Source: Acidimicrobiaceae bacterium
GTDB lineage: Bacteria; Actinomycetota; Acidimicrobiia; Acidimicrobiales; Palsa-688
Reading direction: 5' to 3'
Length of the DNA stretch: 6,371 bases
Assembly: GCA_027334785.1 (NCBI GenBank)
Contig: DAHWQF010000207.1
Location: 1-6,371, forward strand
The notes below the pieces were generated by a model that searched no databases, was not told the DNA's origin, and worked only from the letters and a program-made list of their open reading frames with translations. This document shows positions 1 to 6,350 of this stretch, one piece after another. Made by a program: the position numbers and the translations under genes. Each line of letters begins with the position of its first letter. Position 1 is the first letter of the stretch.

Positions 1-2784
1 GGCTCGCCTGACCCGAGCGGCGCCGGAAGCCCCCGTGAGGCCTCCGGGCCGGCCGAGGCTGAGGCCCGCGCAGCGCTGGCCCAGGTGCCCGACCTCGCCC
101 ACTTCGAAGCGCTGCAGGAACTGCTGTCGATGGTCCTCGCCACGACCCGGAGCAACTGGTCGCTTGGGCGCGACGAACTGGCGCTCAAGTTCGCGAGCGC
201 CAGCCTGGAGTTCCTGCCGCGGCCGAGACCTTTCGCAGAGGTGTTCGTGTGGTCGCCCCGGCTCGAGGGCATCCACCTCCGCTTCGGCCCCGTAGCGCGG
301 GGCGGGATCCGCTGGAGCGACCGTCAGGACGACCTGCGCACGGAAGTCCTGGACCTGGCCCGGGCGCAGGTGAAGAAAAACTCGCTCATTATCCCGACTG
401 GTGCCAAAGGCGGCTTCTTGCTGCGCCGCCCGATTGGGCCGGGCCAAAACGGCCTGAGCGCGGAGGACGAGGGCCGCGAAGCATACCGGCGCTTTGTGAC
501 TGCGCTGCTCGAAGTGACCGACAACGTGGTCGGTGGCGAGGTGCAGCGGCCCGAGGGAGTTGTGTGCCGCGACGGGGACGACCCGTACCTGGTCGTGGCA
601 CCGGACAAGGGCACGGCCGACTTCTCGGACTTGGCCAACTCGATCAGCGCCGAGCGCGGGTACTGGCTTGGCGACGCCTTCGCTTCGGGCGGGAGCAGCG
701 GGTATGACCACAAAGCGCTCGGGATAACCGCGAAGGGCACGTGGCTGGCGGTGAGGCGGCACTTCCGGGCGCTCGGCATGGACGCTCAGCGTGAGCCGCT
801 CCGCGTCGTCGGGGTCGGCGACATGTCCGGTGACGTCTTCGGCAACGGGATGTTGCAAAGCTCCGCCCTCAGGTTGGTTGCAGCCTTCGACCACAGGCAC
901 GTTTTTGTGGACCCCGAGCCCGATGCCGAGGCCTCTTTTGCCCAACGCGTCCGTCTGAGCGGGCTCCCGCACTCCTCCTGGGCCGATTACGACCTCTCTA
1001 CTGCCTCCCCCGGCGCCGGCGTCTACTCCCGGCAGGACAAGGCGGTGGAGCTCTCGCCTGAAGCAGCCACCGCCCTCGGGACCAGACCGGGGCCGCTCAC
1101 GCCGCCCGAGCTCGTCAAGGTAGTGCTGAAGGCCCCAGTCGACCTCGTGTACTTCGGGGGGGTGGGCACGTTTGTAAAGGCGCCTAACGAGAGCGATGTC
1201 GAGATCGACGACGGCGCCAACGACGAGATCCGCATCGCGTCGGCCGACCTGCGCGCCCGGGTGGTCGCCGAAGGCGCCAACCTGGCCATGACCCAGCGGG
1301 CGCGAGCCGGCTACGCCCGGCGCGGCGGGCGTGTCAACACCGACTTTGTCGACAACGCCGCCGGCGTTGTGATGTCGGACCGCGAGGTCAACTCGAAGAT
1401 CCTCCTCGACCTGGCCGAAGCAAGAGGAGTTCTGCCGGAGGGCCGACGCCACGAGGTGCTGGCCGAAGCTGAAGCCGGGGCCGTCCACGCCGTCCTGGCC
1501 ACGGTCGAACAAAGCATCGTGGCCCTCGACCGGGCGTCGGCCATGAGCGGTACAGAGCTCTCCGCATACGAGGCGCTCGGGGCAGACCTTGCGGCCGAGG
1601 ACCTGCTCGACCCCGAGGTCGAGTTTCTCCCCGGGCCGGAGGAACTGGCCCGCCGGCGCTCTGCCGGCGCTGGCCTCTCCCGCCCGGAGCTGGCTGTCGT
1701 GCTGGCCCTTGCTCGCAGCGAACTGGCACGCAGCATCGGCGCCTCGTCCCTGCCTCGCGAGCCGTGCCTGTTGCCGCTAGGGATCTCGTACTTCCCCCGC
1801 CCGGTTGGCGAGATGGTGGCCGAAGTGGTCCCCTCGCACCCGCTCTTTTGCGAGATAGTCGCATCTCAGCTGGCCAACGAGGTATTTGCCCGCATGGGTG
1901 GGCTGTGGGCGCACGAAGTGTCCCGCGAGAACGGGTGCCCACCCTGGCGGGCCGCGGCCGCCTACTGGGCAGCGCGCGAGGTGCTCGGGCTGGCTGACCT
2001 CTACCTCGAGGCCGACGAGCTCACCTGGTCGATTTCGCTGGACGCCGAGCTCGAGATGCGCGCCGTCTTGACTCGCGCCGTGGACCGTTTGGCCCGCTGG
2101 TACCTCAGGCAAGGCCTCCCCGAGACGCTCGGCGACCTCATCGAGAGGGACAGGACGCTGGTGGAGGGCATCCGTGCCTGGGCGGCCCAAACCGAGGGGG
2201 CCGGCGGCGACCAAGCCGATGGGGCGGAGGCAAAGGCGACTCGATTTGGCACAGGCGCACGGGGCGTGGGGGCGGCCGAAGTTGGTGCCCTCGTCCAACT
2301 TGGTGTTCCCGCTGGGCTCGCCTCTCGTGCTGGGCTGGCCTTGGCCGCTGCGGCCGCAGGAGAGCTGGGGGAGGCGGCCAGGGCAACGCGTAGCGGTTTC
2401 GAGGTGGCAGCAGAAGCTTACGACCTGGTGGTGGAGGGCCTGGGCCTCCAGGAGGTGGCCGAGGTGCTGGCCCGCTGGCACCCTGCCGACCGTTGGGAAC
2501 GCTGGCAGCTGCACGTCCTTACCGAGGACCTGGCCGACCTGAGGGCTAGGACCGCGCGAGCAGCGCTAGCCAGTCACCCGGGCCGGCCGAGGAAAGACGC
2601 CGTCGCCGCCTGGTTGGCCGACCGCCGGGAAGCCGCCACCAGCTTTCTCGGTCTTATCGGTGAGCTGCGCAAGGCGCGGGCACCCAACCTGTCCCTGGCG
2701 AGCATCACTTTGCGTGGCGTGAGCGCCGCCCTGGAGGGGACAGCTCCGCCCGTTGGTGGTGTACCGGGCCGCCCGAGCGATTAG
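1..2784 (+). CDS. gdh: NAD-specific glutamate dehydrogenase, large class (C-terminal part, 5' truncated by window edge)
   Basis: The enzyme oxidatively deaminates glutamate to 2-oxoglutarate and ammonia with NAD+ in the cytoplasm. The frame is open from base 1 to a TAG at 2782-2784 (927 residues). Known members have roughly 1,500-1,650 residues, so the N-terminal half with its regulatory domains lies upstream; the GTG at 85 is an internal codon, not a start. Numbering from base 1, recognisable family blocks are ARGGIRWSDR (99-108), GAKGGF (134-139, substrate-binding lysine region), DDPYLVVAPDKGTADFSD (193-210), GDAFASGGSSGYDH (224-237), GVGDMSGDVFGNGM (271-284, dinucleotide-binding region) and VDLVYFGGVGTFVKA (380-394). 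An alpha-helical C-terminal region follows, with an Ala/Gly-rich, poorly conserved stretch around 735-790. The first ~25 residues are a Pro/Gly/Ala/Glu-rich linker. One oddity is VDNAAGVVMSDREVN (450-464), where I recall most relatives reading GVDxSDHEVN. The family assignment is very secure; rpiB follows after 10 bases. Confidence 0.95.
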   Translation, partial: GSPDPSGAGSPREASGPAEAEARAALAQVPDLAHFEALQELLSMVLATTRSNWSLGRDELALKFASASLEFLPRPRPFAEVFVWSPRLEGIHLRFGPVARGGIRWSDRQDDLRTEVLDLARAQVKKNSLIIPTGAKGGFLLRRPIGPGQNGLSAEDEGREAYRRFVTALLEVTDNVVGGEVQRPEGVVCRDGDDPYLVVAPDKGTADFSDLANSISAERGYWLGDAFASGGSSGYDHKALGITAKGTWLAVRRHFRALGMDAQREPLRVVGVGDMSGDVFGNGMLQSSALRLVAAFDHRHVFVDPEPDAEASFAQRVRLSGLPHSSWADYDLSTASPGAGVYSRQDKAVELSPEAATALGTRPGPLTPPELVKVVLKAPVDLVYFGGVGTFVKAPNESDVEIDDGANDEIRIASADLRARVVAEGANLAMTQRARAGYARRGGRVNTDFVDNAAGVVMSDREVNSKILLDLAEARGVLPEGRRHEVLAEAEAGAVHAVLATVEQSIVALDRASAMSGTELSAYEALGADLAAEDLLDPEVEFLPGPEELARRRSAGAGLSRPELAVVLALARSELARSIGASSLPREPCLLPLGISYFPRPVGEMVAEVVPSHPLFCEIVASQLANEVFARMGGLWAHEVSRENGCPPWRAAAAYWAAREVLGLADLYLEADELTWSISLDAELEMRAVLTRAVDRLARWYLRQGLPETLGDLIERDRTLVEGIRAWAAQTEGAGGDQADGAEAKATRFGTGARGVGAAEVGALVQLGVPAGLASRAGLALAAAAAGELGEAARATRSGFEVAAEAYDLVVEGLGLQEVAEVLARWHPADRWERWQLHVLTEDLADLRARTARAALASHPGRPRKDAVAAWLADRREAATSFLGLIGELRKARAPNLSLASITLRGVSAALEGTAPPVGGVPGRPSD

Positions 2785-2794
2785 AAAGATCGGG

Positions 2795-3259
2795 ATGAGA
2801 GTCGCCCTAGCCAATGACCACGCCGGGTACCAGCTGAAGGTCCTCGTGGCGGCGCACCTGGACGAGCAGGGCCACAAGGTTGACGACCTCGGTTCCTACG
2901 ACACCGAACCCGTCGACTACCCGCCCTACTGTGCCGCCTGCGCCCGCCAGGTGGTAAGGGGGGGAGCGGACTTCGGCATAGTCATCGGCGGTTCGGGCCA
3001 GGGAGAGCAAATGGCCGCCAACAAGGTCCACGGTGCCAGGGCGGCGCTTTGCCACGACGAGTACACGGCGCGCTTCGCGCGGCTCCACAACAACGCCAAC
3101 GTCTTGGCCCTGGGCGCTCGCATCTTGGCCCCAGAACTGGCCTTCGACATCGTGGACACCTTCCTCGCCACCGTCTTCGAGGGTGGCCGGCACCAGGCGC
3201 GCCTCGACGAACTTCTCGTCATAGAAGCCGAGGAGTGCGCCGGCGGGCAAGCGACCTGA
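2795..3259 (+). CDS. rpiB: Ribose-5-phosphate isomerase B
   Basis: This enzyme interconverts ribose 5-phosphate and ribulose 5-phosphate in the non-oxidative pentose phosphate pathway (RpiB/LacA/LacB family). The 154-residue product matches the usual ~150. It opens with MRVALANDHAGYQLK, matching the family N-terminus with the DHAG phosphate-binding motif (residues 8-11). GGSGQGEQ at 65-72 carries Ser67 and Glu71, the arrangement described for mycobacterial RpiB, where E. coli has a cysteine. HNNAN (98-102) supplies the ring-opening histidine, and the GAR following it is also typical. An upstream in-frame GTG at 2753 would add 14 residues that overlap the glutamate dehydrogenase gene and have no family match, so ATG 2795 is chosen. 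The ribosome binding site is weak (GAAAG about 6 bases upstream), which fits translation coupled to the preceding gene. An allose-6-phosphate isomerase role is possible for the family but less likely. Confidence 0.95.
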   Translation: MRVALANDHAGYQLKVLVAAHLDEQGHKVDDLGSYDTEPVDYPPYCAACARQVVRGGADFGIVIGGSGQGEQMAANKVHGARAALCHDEYTARFARLHNNANVLALGARILAPELAFDIVDTFLATVFEGGRHQARLDELLVIEAEECAGGQAT

Positions 3260-3276
3260 GCGGCCTGCCCCAGCCC

Positions 3277-4443
3277 ATGGCCACAGTGGAGGGCTTCGAG
3301 CTCGTGCGCGTCCGCTTGCCGCTCGCGCGGGCATGGGCGAGCGGGGCTGGTTCCTTTTCCCACCGTGACAGCCTGCTCGTGAGGGCGCTGCTGCGGGCAC
3401 CGGCCGGCGAGGCTGAGGGGTGGGGTGAATGCCCGGCGCTCCCCGCTCCGAGCTACAGCGACGAGTACACCGAGGAGGCGGTACGGGTCTCCGAGCGGTT
3501 CCTCGTGCCGGCGCTGCTCGGGGGGAAGCTTTCGAGCGCCCGCCAGGTGGCCAGCGCGCTTTTTCATGTAAAAGGGCACCCCATGGCGAAGACGGCCTTT
3601 GAGGCGGCGGTCATCGATGCCGAGCTCCGGGCCGAAGGCGTCTCCATGGCCTCTTACCTGGCGCGGGCCAGCGAGCTTGCCCTGCCGCCAGCCACGGCCG
3701 TTCCCGCCGGGGTAACGGTCGGCCTGGCCAGTCAACTGGGAGAGCTCCTCGACGAGGTCGAGGGCTACGTCGTCCAGGGTTACCGATCGTTCAAGCTAAA
3801 GATTTCTCCTGCCCTCGGGCCTCCGCCGCCTGTCGCCTTGGGGGCGGTGCGCGAGCGCTGGCCCGAGGTCGTCCTTGCTGCCGACGCGAACGGCGCTTAC
3901 GAGGGGCTCTCGCCCGAGGAGGTGGCCTCCCAGCTCTCGGGGCTCGACGACCTCGGCCTGGCCTGCATCGAGCAACCCCTGGGAGAGGACGACCTGGTGG
4001 GCCACGCCAGGCTGGCGCGCCTCATAAAGACGCCGGTCTGCTTGGACGAGGCGCTCGGCAGCCACGGCCTCGTCGAGGCCGCTCTCGAGCTCGGCGCCTG
4101 CTCGGTGGTCAACGTCAAAGCCGGGCGCCTCGGGGGCTACCTGGCCGCTGTACGGGTGCACGACCTGTGCACCCGTAAGCAAGTGGCGCTCCGGCTCGGG
4201 GGGATGGTCGAGACCGGTATAGCCAGGGCAGCCAACGTCGCGCTGGGCTCATTGGCTGGCTTCAACCTGCCGGGAGACCTGTCCGCCACCGGCAGGTTTT
4301 TCGAGGAGGACCTCGCCGGCCCCCTGATGCTGCAGCCCGACGGGACGGTCCCAGTGCCCGCCGGTGCCGGTAGCGGGGTAGAGGTGGACCGGGCCGCAAT
4401 CGACCGGGCTGCCTGTTGGCGGCGCTTCTTCCGGGCGGGCTGA
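3277..4443 (+). CDS. menC: o-Succinylbenzoate synthase (MenC, OSBS/NSAR subfamily of the enolase superfamily)
   Basis: It is predicted to dehydrate SHCHC to o-succinylbenzoate in menaquinone synthesis. The 388 residues form an N-terminal capping domain (about 1-125), with GWGECPAL at 48-55, and a C-terminal TIM barrel. Catalytic and metal residues are visible: KLK (Lys173, Lys175), metal ligands Asp203 in DANGAY, Glu232 in IEQPL and Asp257 in CLDEA, and the second catalytic lysine Lys281 in NVKAGR. GGMVETGIARAAN (308-320) and LPGDLSAT (331-338) are typical of the branch that includes N-succinylamino acid racemases. Sequence alone cannot separate OSBS from racemase or dual activity, and no other men gene is in the window. 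ATG 3277 is chosen because homology begins there; the frame is open further upstream only as a shadow of rpiB. It starts 17 bases after the rpiB stop with no clear Shine-Dalgarno, suggesting coupling. Two strong hairpins lie within its 3' third. Confidence 0.9.
   Translation: MATVEGFELVRVRLPLARAWASGAGSFSHRDSLLVRALLRAPAGEAEGWGECPALPAPSYSDEYTEEAVRVSERFLVPALLGGKLSSARQVASALFHVKGHPMAKTAFEAAVIDAELRAEGVSMASYLARASELALPPATAVPAGVTVGLASQLGELLDEVEGYVVQGYRSFKLKISPALGPPPPVALGAVRERWPEVVLAADANGAYEGLSPEEVASQLSGLDDLGLACIEQPLGEDDLVGHARLARLIKTPVCLDEALGSHGLVEAALELGACSVVNVKAGRLGGYLAAVRVHDLCTRKQVALRLGGMVETGIARAANVALGSLAGFNLPGDLSATGRFFEEDLAGPLMLQPDGTVPVPAGAGSGVEVDRAAIDRAACWRRFFRAG
4151..4177. repeat. Perfect 11-bp inverted repeat inside menC
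   Basis: The left arm TACGGGTGCAC (4151-4161) and right arm GTGCACCCGTA (4167-4177) are exact reverse complements around a 5-base loop GACCT. The hairpin lies in the menC codons for residues 292-301 (VRVHDLCTRK), a poorly conserved part of the barrel. No T tract follows, so it is not a terminator. Function unknown; it could be an mRNA structure or a protein-binding palindrome. Confidence 0.6.
4264..4301 (+). other. Intragenic terminator-like hairpin near the 3' end of menC
   Basis: AACCTGCCGG (4264-4273) pairs exactly with CCGGCAGGTT (4289-4298) around a 15-base loop, and the distal arm runs into a T5 tract (4297-4301). The form resembles a factor-independent terminator, but the T tract is short and overlaps the stem, the loop is large, and the bases encode the conserved LPGDLSATGRFF block. 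It would stop transcription about 140 bases before the menC end if active. Structure is seen; function is doubtful. Confidence 0.3.
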
Positions 4444-4523
4444 AGGCGGGTCGAGCTCCGGGCCGACCGGCCCCCTGGCGCGTTGGCCGCCATGGTCACG
4501 CCGCCGCGCTACGTTGCCATGCC

Positions 4524-5936
4524 ATGACGTTGCCCTTTTGGGAGCCGGGGCCTGCCGGCGCCGGCGGGCCAGCCGCGCCGGCGCGGCGCGACCAGTCCCC
4601 CCGCCAGCTCAGTTTGGTCCAGCTCTCCAGGGAGATCGCCCGCTCTTTGGCGACCGTCGGGCGGGTAGCGGTCGAAGGGGAGGTCCACCGGCCCCGCACG
4701 AGCCAGGGGGGGTGGGTGTTTTTCGTGCTCCGGGACAGGACGTGCCAGGTTTCGGTCGTCTGCCCCGCCCGGAACGCCCGTCGCTGCCGAGCCGTGGACG
4801 GGGAGACGGTGCTCGTCGTGGGTTCCCTTGTCTGGGCCAATGACCGGGGCCAGCTGACCCTGGAGGCGGAAGAAGTGACGCCGGTCGGGGAGGGCGCCGT
4901 GGCGACGATGATCGCCGAGGCCCGGGCCAGGTTGGCCGCCGACGGGTTGCTCGAGAGGCCGCGCCGCCCGCTCCCGCGGCTGCCTCGTTTGATCGGTGTG
5001 GTCTGCGGTACCGACGCTGCGGTGCGCAAAGACATCGAGTCGGTGGTGGCGGCCCGGTTCCCCGGCTACCCGCTTGTGTTCGAAGAGACGACCGTGAGCG
5101 GCCCGGGCGCCGCGCTCTCGATCATCGACGCACTCCGGAGGGTGTCCGCTAAGCCCGAGGTCGACGTCGTGGTGATGGCTCGCGGTGGCGGGGACGCCAC
5201 GGCCCTCTTGCCATGGAGCGACGAAGAGCTGTGCCGGGTGGTCGCCGCCACGCCCGTCCCGGTCGTTTCCGCCATAGGCCACGAGGGTGACCGCCCGCTC
5301 TGTGACGAGGTGGCCGACTTGCGCTGCGGGACACCCTCGATCGCGGCCCACGCCGTCGTCCCCGACAGGCGCGTCCTCGAAGGGGAACTGGCCGGCCTGC
5401 TCGGCTCCGCCGCCCGGAGCCTGGGGGCACTCCGTGCGCTCGGCCGGGAGCGGCTCCGAGGTGCGGAGGTCAGCGGGGCGCTTTCAGCCGGACTGGAGCA
5501 GGCGCGCTCCCGGCTGGGCCGAGGCGCCGAGAGGCTGGCGTGGGCGAACCCCGGCCATAGGGTGGAGTCGTGCCGGCGCCGGCTCTCTTCTTGCGACTGG
5601 CGAGGCCCCTTCGCCGGGCAGCTCGGGGTGGACCGCCGGCGCCTCGAAGCGGCTCGCCGCCACGCGTGGTCGCTTTCGCCTCAGCACGTGGTGGAGAGGG
5701 GCTTCGCCGTGGCCCGGCGCTCCGATGGCAGCGTCGTGCGCGACCCAGCCGAGGTTAGGCCCGGTGAGCTGCTCCAGCTTCGCGTGGCGCGCGGGGTGAT
5801 CGGCGTGCAGGTGGTCGGTAGGCCAGAGGGAGAGGAGCCGGTGGGCGGTGCCGGTCCCGGCCCGGCGCCGCCGTCCCCCGGGCTTTCCCCCTCGGTCCCG
5901 CCGACGCCAGCCGGGTGGGGGAGGGAGGACGAGTGA
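4524..5936 (+). CDS. xseA: Exodeoxyribonuclease VII large subunit
   Basis: This is the catalytic subunit of exonuclease VII, which degrades single-stranded DNA from both ends to oligonucleotides in repair. The product has 470 residues: a Pro/Ala/Gly-rich leader (1-27), an OB-fold DNA-binding domain (about 28-122, with VEGEV at 50-54), the catalytic domain from about 155 (IGVVCGTDAAVRKDI 157-171, ARGGGD 219-224, SAIGHEGD 249-256, VADLRCGTPS 263-272), a helical arm, and a C-terminal segment RGFAVARRSDGSVV (392-405). The last ~38 residues are a Gly/Pro-rich tail without family match. Most XseA proteins read RGGGS-x-ED, here RGGGDATA, so the Ser and acidic pair are missing. The helical arm is short, about 105 residues. 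ATG 4524 is 80 bases past menC and lacks a clear ribosome binding site. Upstream in-frame TTG 4416 and CTG 4440 would add non-homologous residues, and TTG 4614 would cut into the OB fold. The 80-base gap holds nothing I recognise. Confidence 0.93.
   Translation: MTLPFWEPGPAGAGGPAAPARRDQSPRQLSLVQLSREIARSLATVGRVAVEGEVHRPRTSQGGWVFFVLRDRTCQVSVVCPARNARRCRAVDGETVLVVGSLVWANDRGQLTLEAEEVTPVGEGAVATMIAEARARLAADGLLERPRRPLPRLPRLIGVVCGTDAAVRKDIESVVAARFPGYPLVFEETTVSGPGAALSIIDALRRVSAKPEVDVVVMARGGGDATALLPWSDEELCRVVAATPVPVVSAIGHEGDRPLCDEVADLRCGTPSIAAHAVVPDRRVLEGELAGLLGSAARSLGALRALGRERLRGAEVSGALSAGLEQARSRLGRGAERLAWANPGHRVESCRRRLSSCDWRGPFAGQLGVDRRRLEAARRHAWSLSPQHVVERGFAVARRSDGSVVRDPAEVRPGELLQLRVARGVIGVQVVGRPEGEEPVGGAGPGPAPPSPGLSPSVPPTPAGWGREDE
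4549..4587. repeat. Two adjacent GC-only palindromes just inside xseA
   Basis: Bases 4549-4570 are self-complementary around GCCGGCGCCGGC (4554-4565), with one T/G mismatch pair (4553/4566) in the flanks. One base later, 4572-4587 is a perfect 16-bp palindrome centred on CGCCGGCG. They fall in codons 9-22 of xseA, the low-complexity Pro/Ala/Gly leader that precedes the OB fold. In RNA each could fold only with a tiny loop. They may simply reflect GCC/GGC codon use. Confidence 0.5.
5917..5928 (+). promoter_or_regulatory. Ribosome binding site of xseB
   Basis: A G-rich tract containing GGAGG (5920-5924) and GGGAGG (5923-5928) ends 4 bases before GTG 5933, and the first GGAGG lies 8 bases before it. 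It is the only strong Shine-Dalgarno-like sequence in the window and it supports GTG 5933 over GTG 5915 as the xseB start. It lies within the last codons of xseA, so ribosomes finishing xseA pass directly over it. Confidence 0.65.
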
Positions 5937-6175
5937 GCTTCGACGCCGCCAAGTTTGACCCGGTGCTCGCGGGCGCCCCTGGCCCTCTCGAGGAGCTCAG
6001 CTTCGAGCAGCTCCTCGACGCTCTCGAACTGGTCACCAACAGGCTCGCCAGCGGCGAGCTCGGCATTGAGGCGGCGACGGACCTCTACGAGCAGGCCGAG
6101 ATCCTCCATGCCGCGGCCGAACAGCGCCTTGCCGCCGTAGAGGCGCGCATCGAGCGCTTGCGCGGCTCTGAGTAG
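5933..6175 (+). CDS. xseB: Exodeoxyribonuclease VII small subunit
   Basis: This small helical protein binds XseA in multiple copies to form exonuclease VII. The 80-residue product matches the usual 60-85. The core FEQLLDALELVTNRLASGELGIEAATDLYEQ aligns with the family pattern (FE-x-x-L-x-x-LE-x-IV-x-x-LE-x-G-x-L-x-LE-x-x-x-x-LYE), and the rest is a predicted antiparallel coiled coil rich in Ala, Glu and Leu. The chosen start is GTG 5933, which overlaps the xseA TGA stop as GTGA. That is a classic coupled arrangement preceded by a purine-rich ribosome binding site. A GTG at 5915 in the same frame would add six Gly-rich residues (MGEGGR), but it would place the start within that purine tract. 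The overlap implies co-translation with xseA and helps keep the subunits in proportion. Stop is TAG 6173-6175. Confidence 0.92.
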   Translation: MSFDAAKFDPVLAGAPGPLEELSFEQLLDALELVTNRLASGELGIEAATDLYEQAEILHAAAEQRLAAVEARIERLRGSE

Positions 6176-6276
6176 CGATGGCGCCGGCCCTGCGATGAGG
6201 CCGGCCCTGCGATGGCGCCGGGCCCGCGATGAAGCCGGGCCCGCGACGAGGCCGGCCCCGCGATGAGGCCGGCCAC
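6175..6276. repeat. Six imperfect 17-bp tandem repeats downstream of xseB
   Basis: Six contiguous 17-base units start at 6175, 6192, 6209, 6226, 6243 and 6260. The approximate consensus is GCGATGAGGCCGGCCCN. Units 1 and 3 carry GGCGCC after the GAT, while units 2, 5 and 6 contain the 8-bp palindrome GGCCGGCC. Unit 4 has GAAGCCGGGCCC and unit 5 has GAC in place of GAT. The array begins on the last base of the xseB stop codon. A 17-base period is not a multiple of three, so it is not built as a protein repeat. It may be a minisatellite, a family of dispersed intergenic repeats, or a GC-rich RNA structure at the operon end. Confidence 0.85.
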
Positions 6277-6311
6277 GGGCACGCAGTGGCCCGGGTGGGG
6301 CACGAACGCGC

Positions 6312-6349
6312 AAAAAACAGGTCGATGTGCGCTGGCGGAGGCCACATCG
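6312..6349 (-). terminator. Probable factor-independent terminator for a convergent gene
   Basis: CGATGTG (6323-6329) and CACATCG (6343-6349) form a 7-bp perfect stem around a 13-base loop, which can gain two further G-C pairs past a one-base bulge. Read on the - strand, the stem is followed after five bases (ACCTG) by six T (complement of A 6312-6317). The + strand has no adjacent T tract, so the polarity is -. It lies directly after a - strand stop codon at 6353-6351, which supports its role. Confidence 0.55.
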
Positions 6350-6350
6350 G

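Noticed and set aside
85..87. GTG as start of the glutamate dehydrogenase
   Set aside because: The frame is open to base 1, and the family requires several hundred more N-terminal residues.
1777..2514. Long - strand open frame (245 codons) antisense to the glutamate dehydrogenase
   Set aside because: Shadow of the conserved + strand coding frame; composition biased toward Pro, Arg and Gly with no domain.
2926..3735. Long - strand open frame (269 codons) across rpiB and menC
   Set aside because: It lies antisense to two clearly recognised genes, has no family-like motif, and is expected as a shadow in high-GC DNA.
5988..6018. Perfect 10-bp inverted repeat early in xseB
   Set aside because: It encodes a Leu/Glu-rich stretch (LEELSFEQLLD); CTC and GAG codons are reverse complements, so such repeats arise readily in coiled-coil genes.
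6175..6276. CRISPR array
   Set aside because: Units are contiguous 17-mers without spacers.
6271..6291. GGCCAC/GTGGCC inverted repeat after the tandem array as a terminator of the xse operon
   Set aside because: Only six pairs with a 9-base loop and no T tract on the + strand.
5681..6313. - strand frames over the 17-bp repeats giving GPASSRAR-like peptide repeats
   Set aside because: They run antisense through xseB and xseA, and the 17-base period makes all three frames yield repetitive peptides, so the repetition is not evidence of coding.
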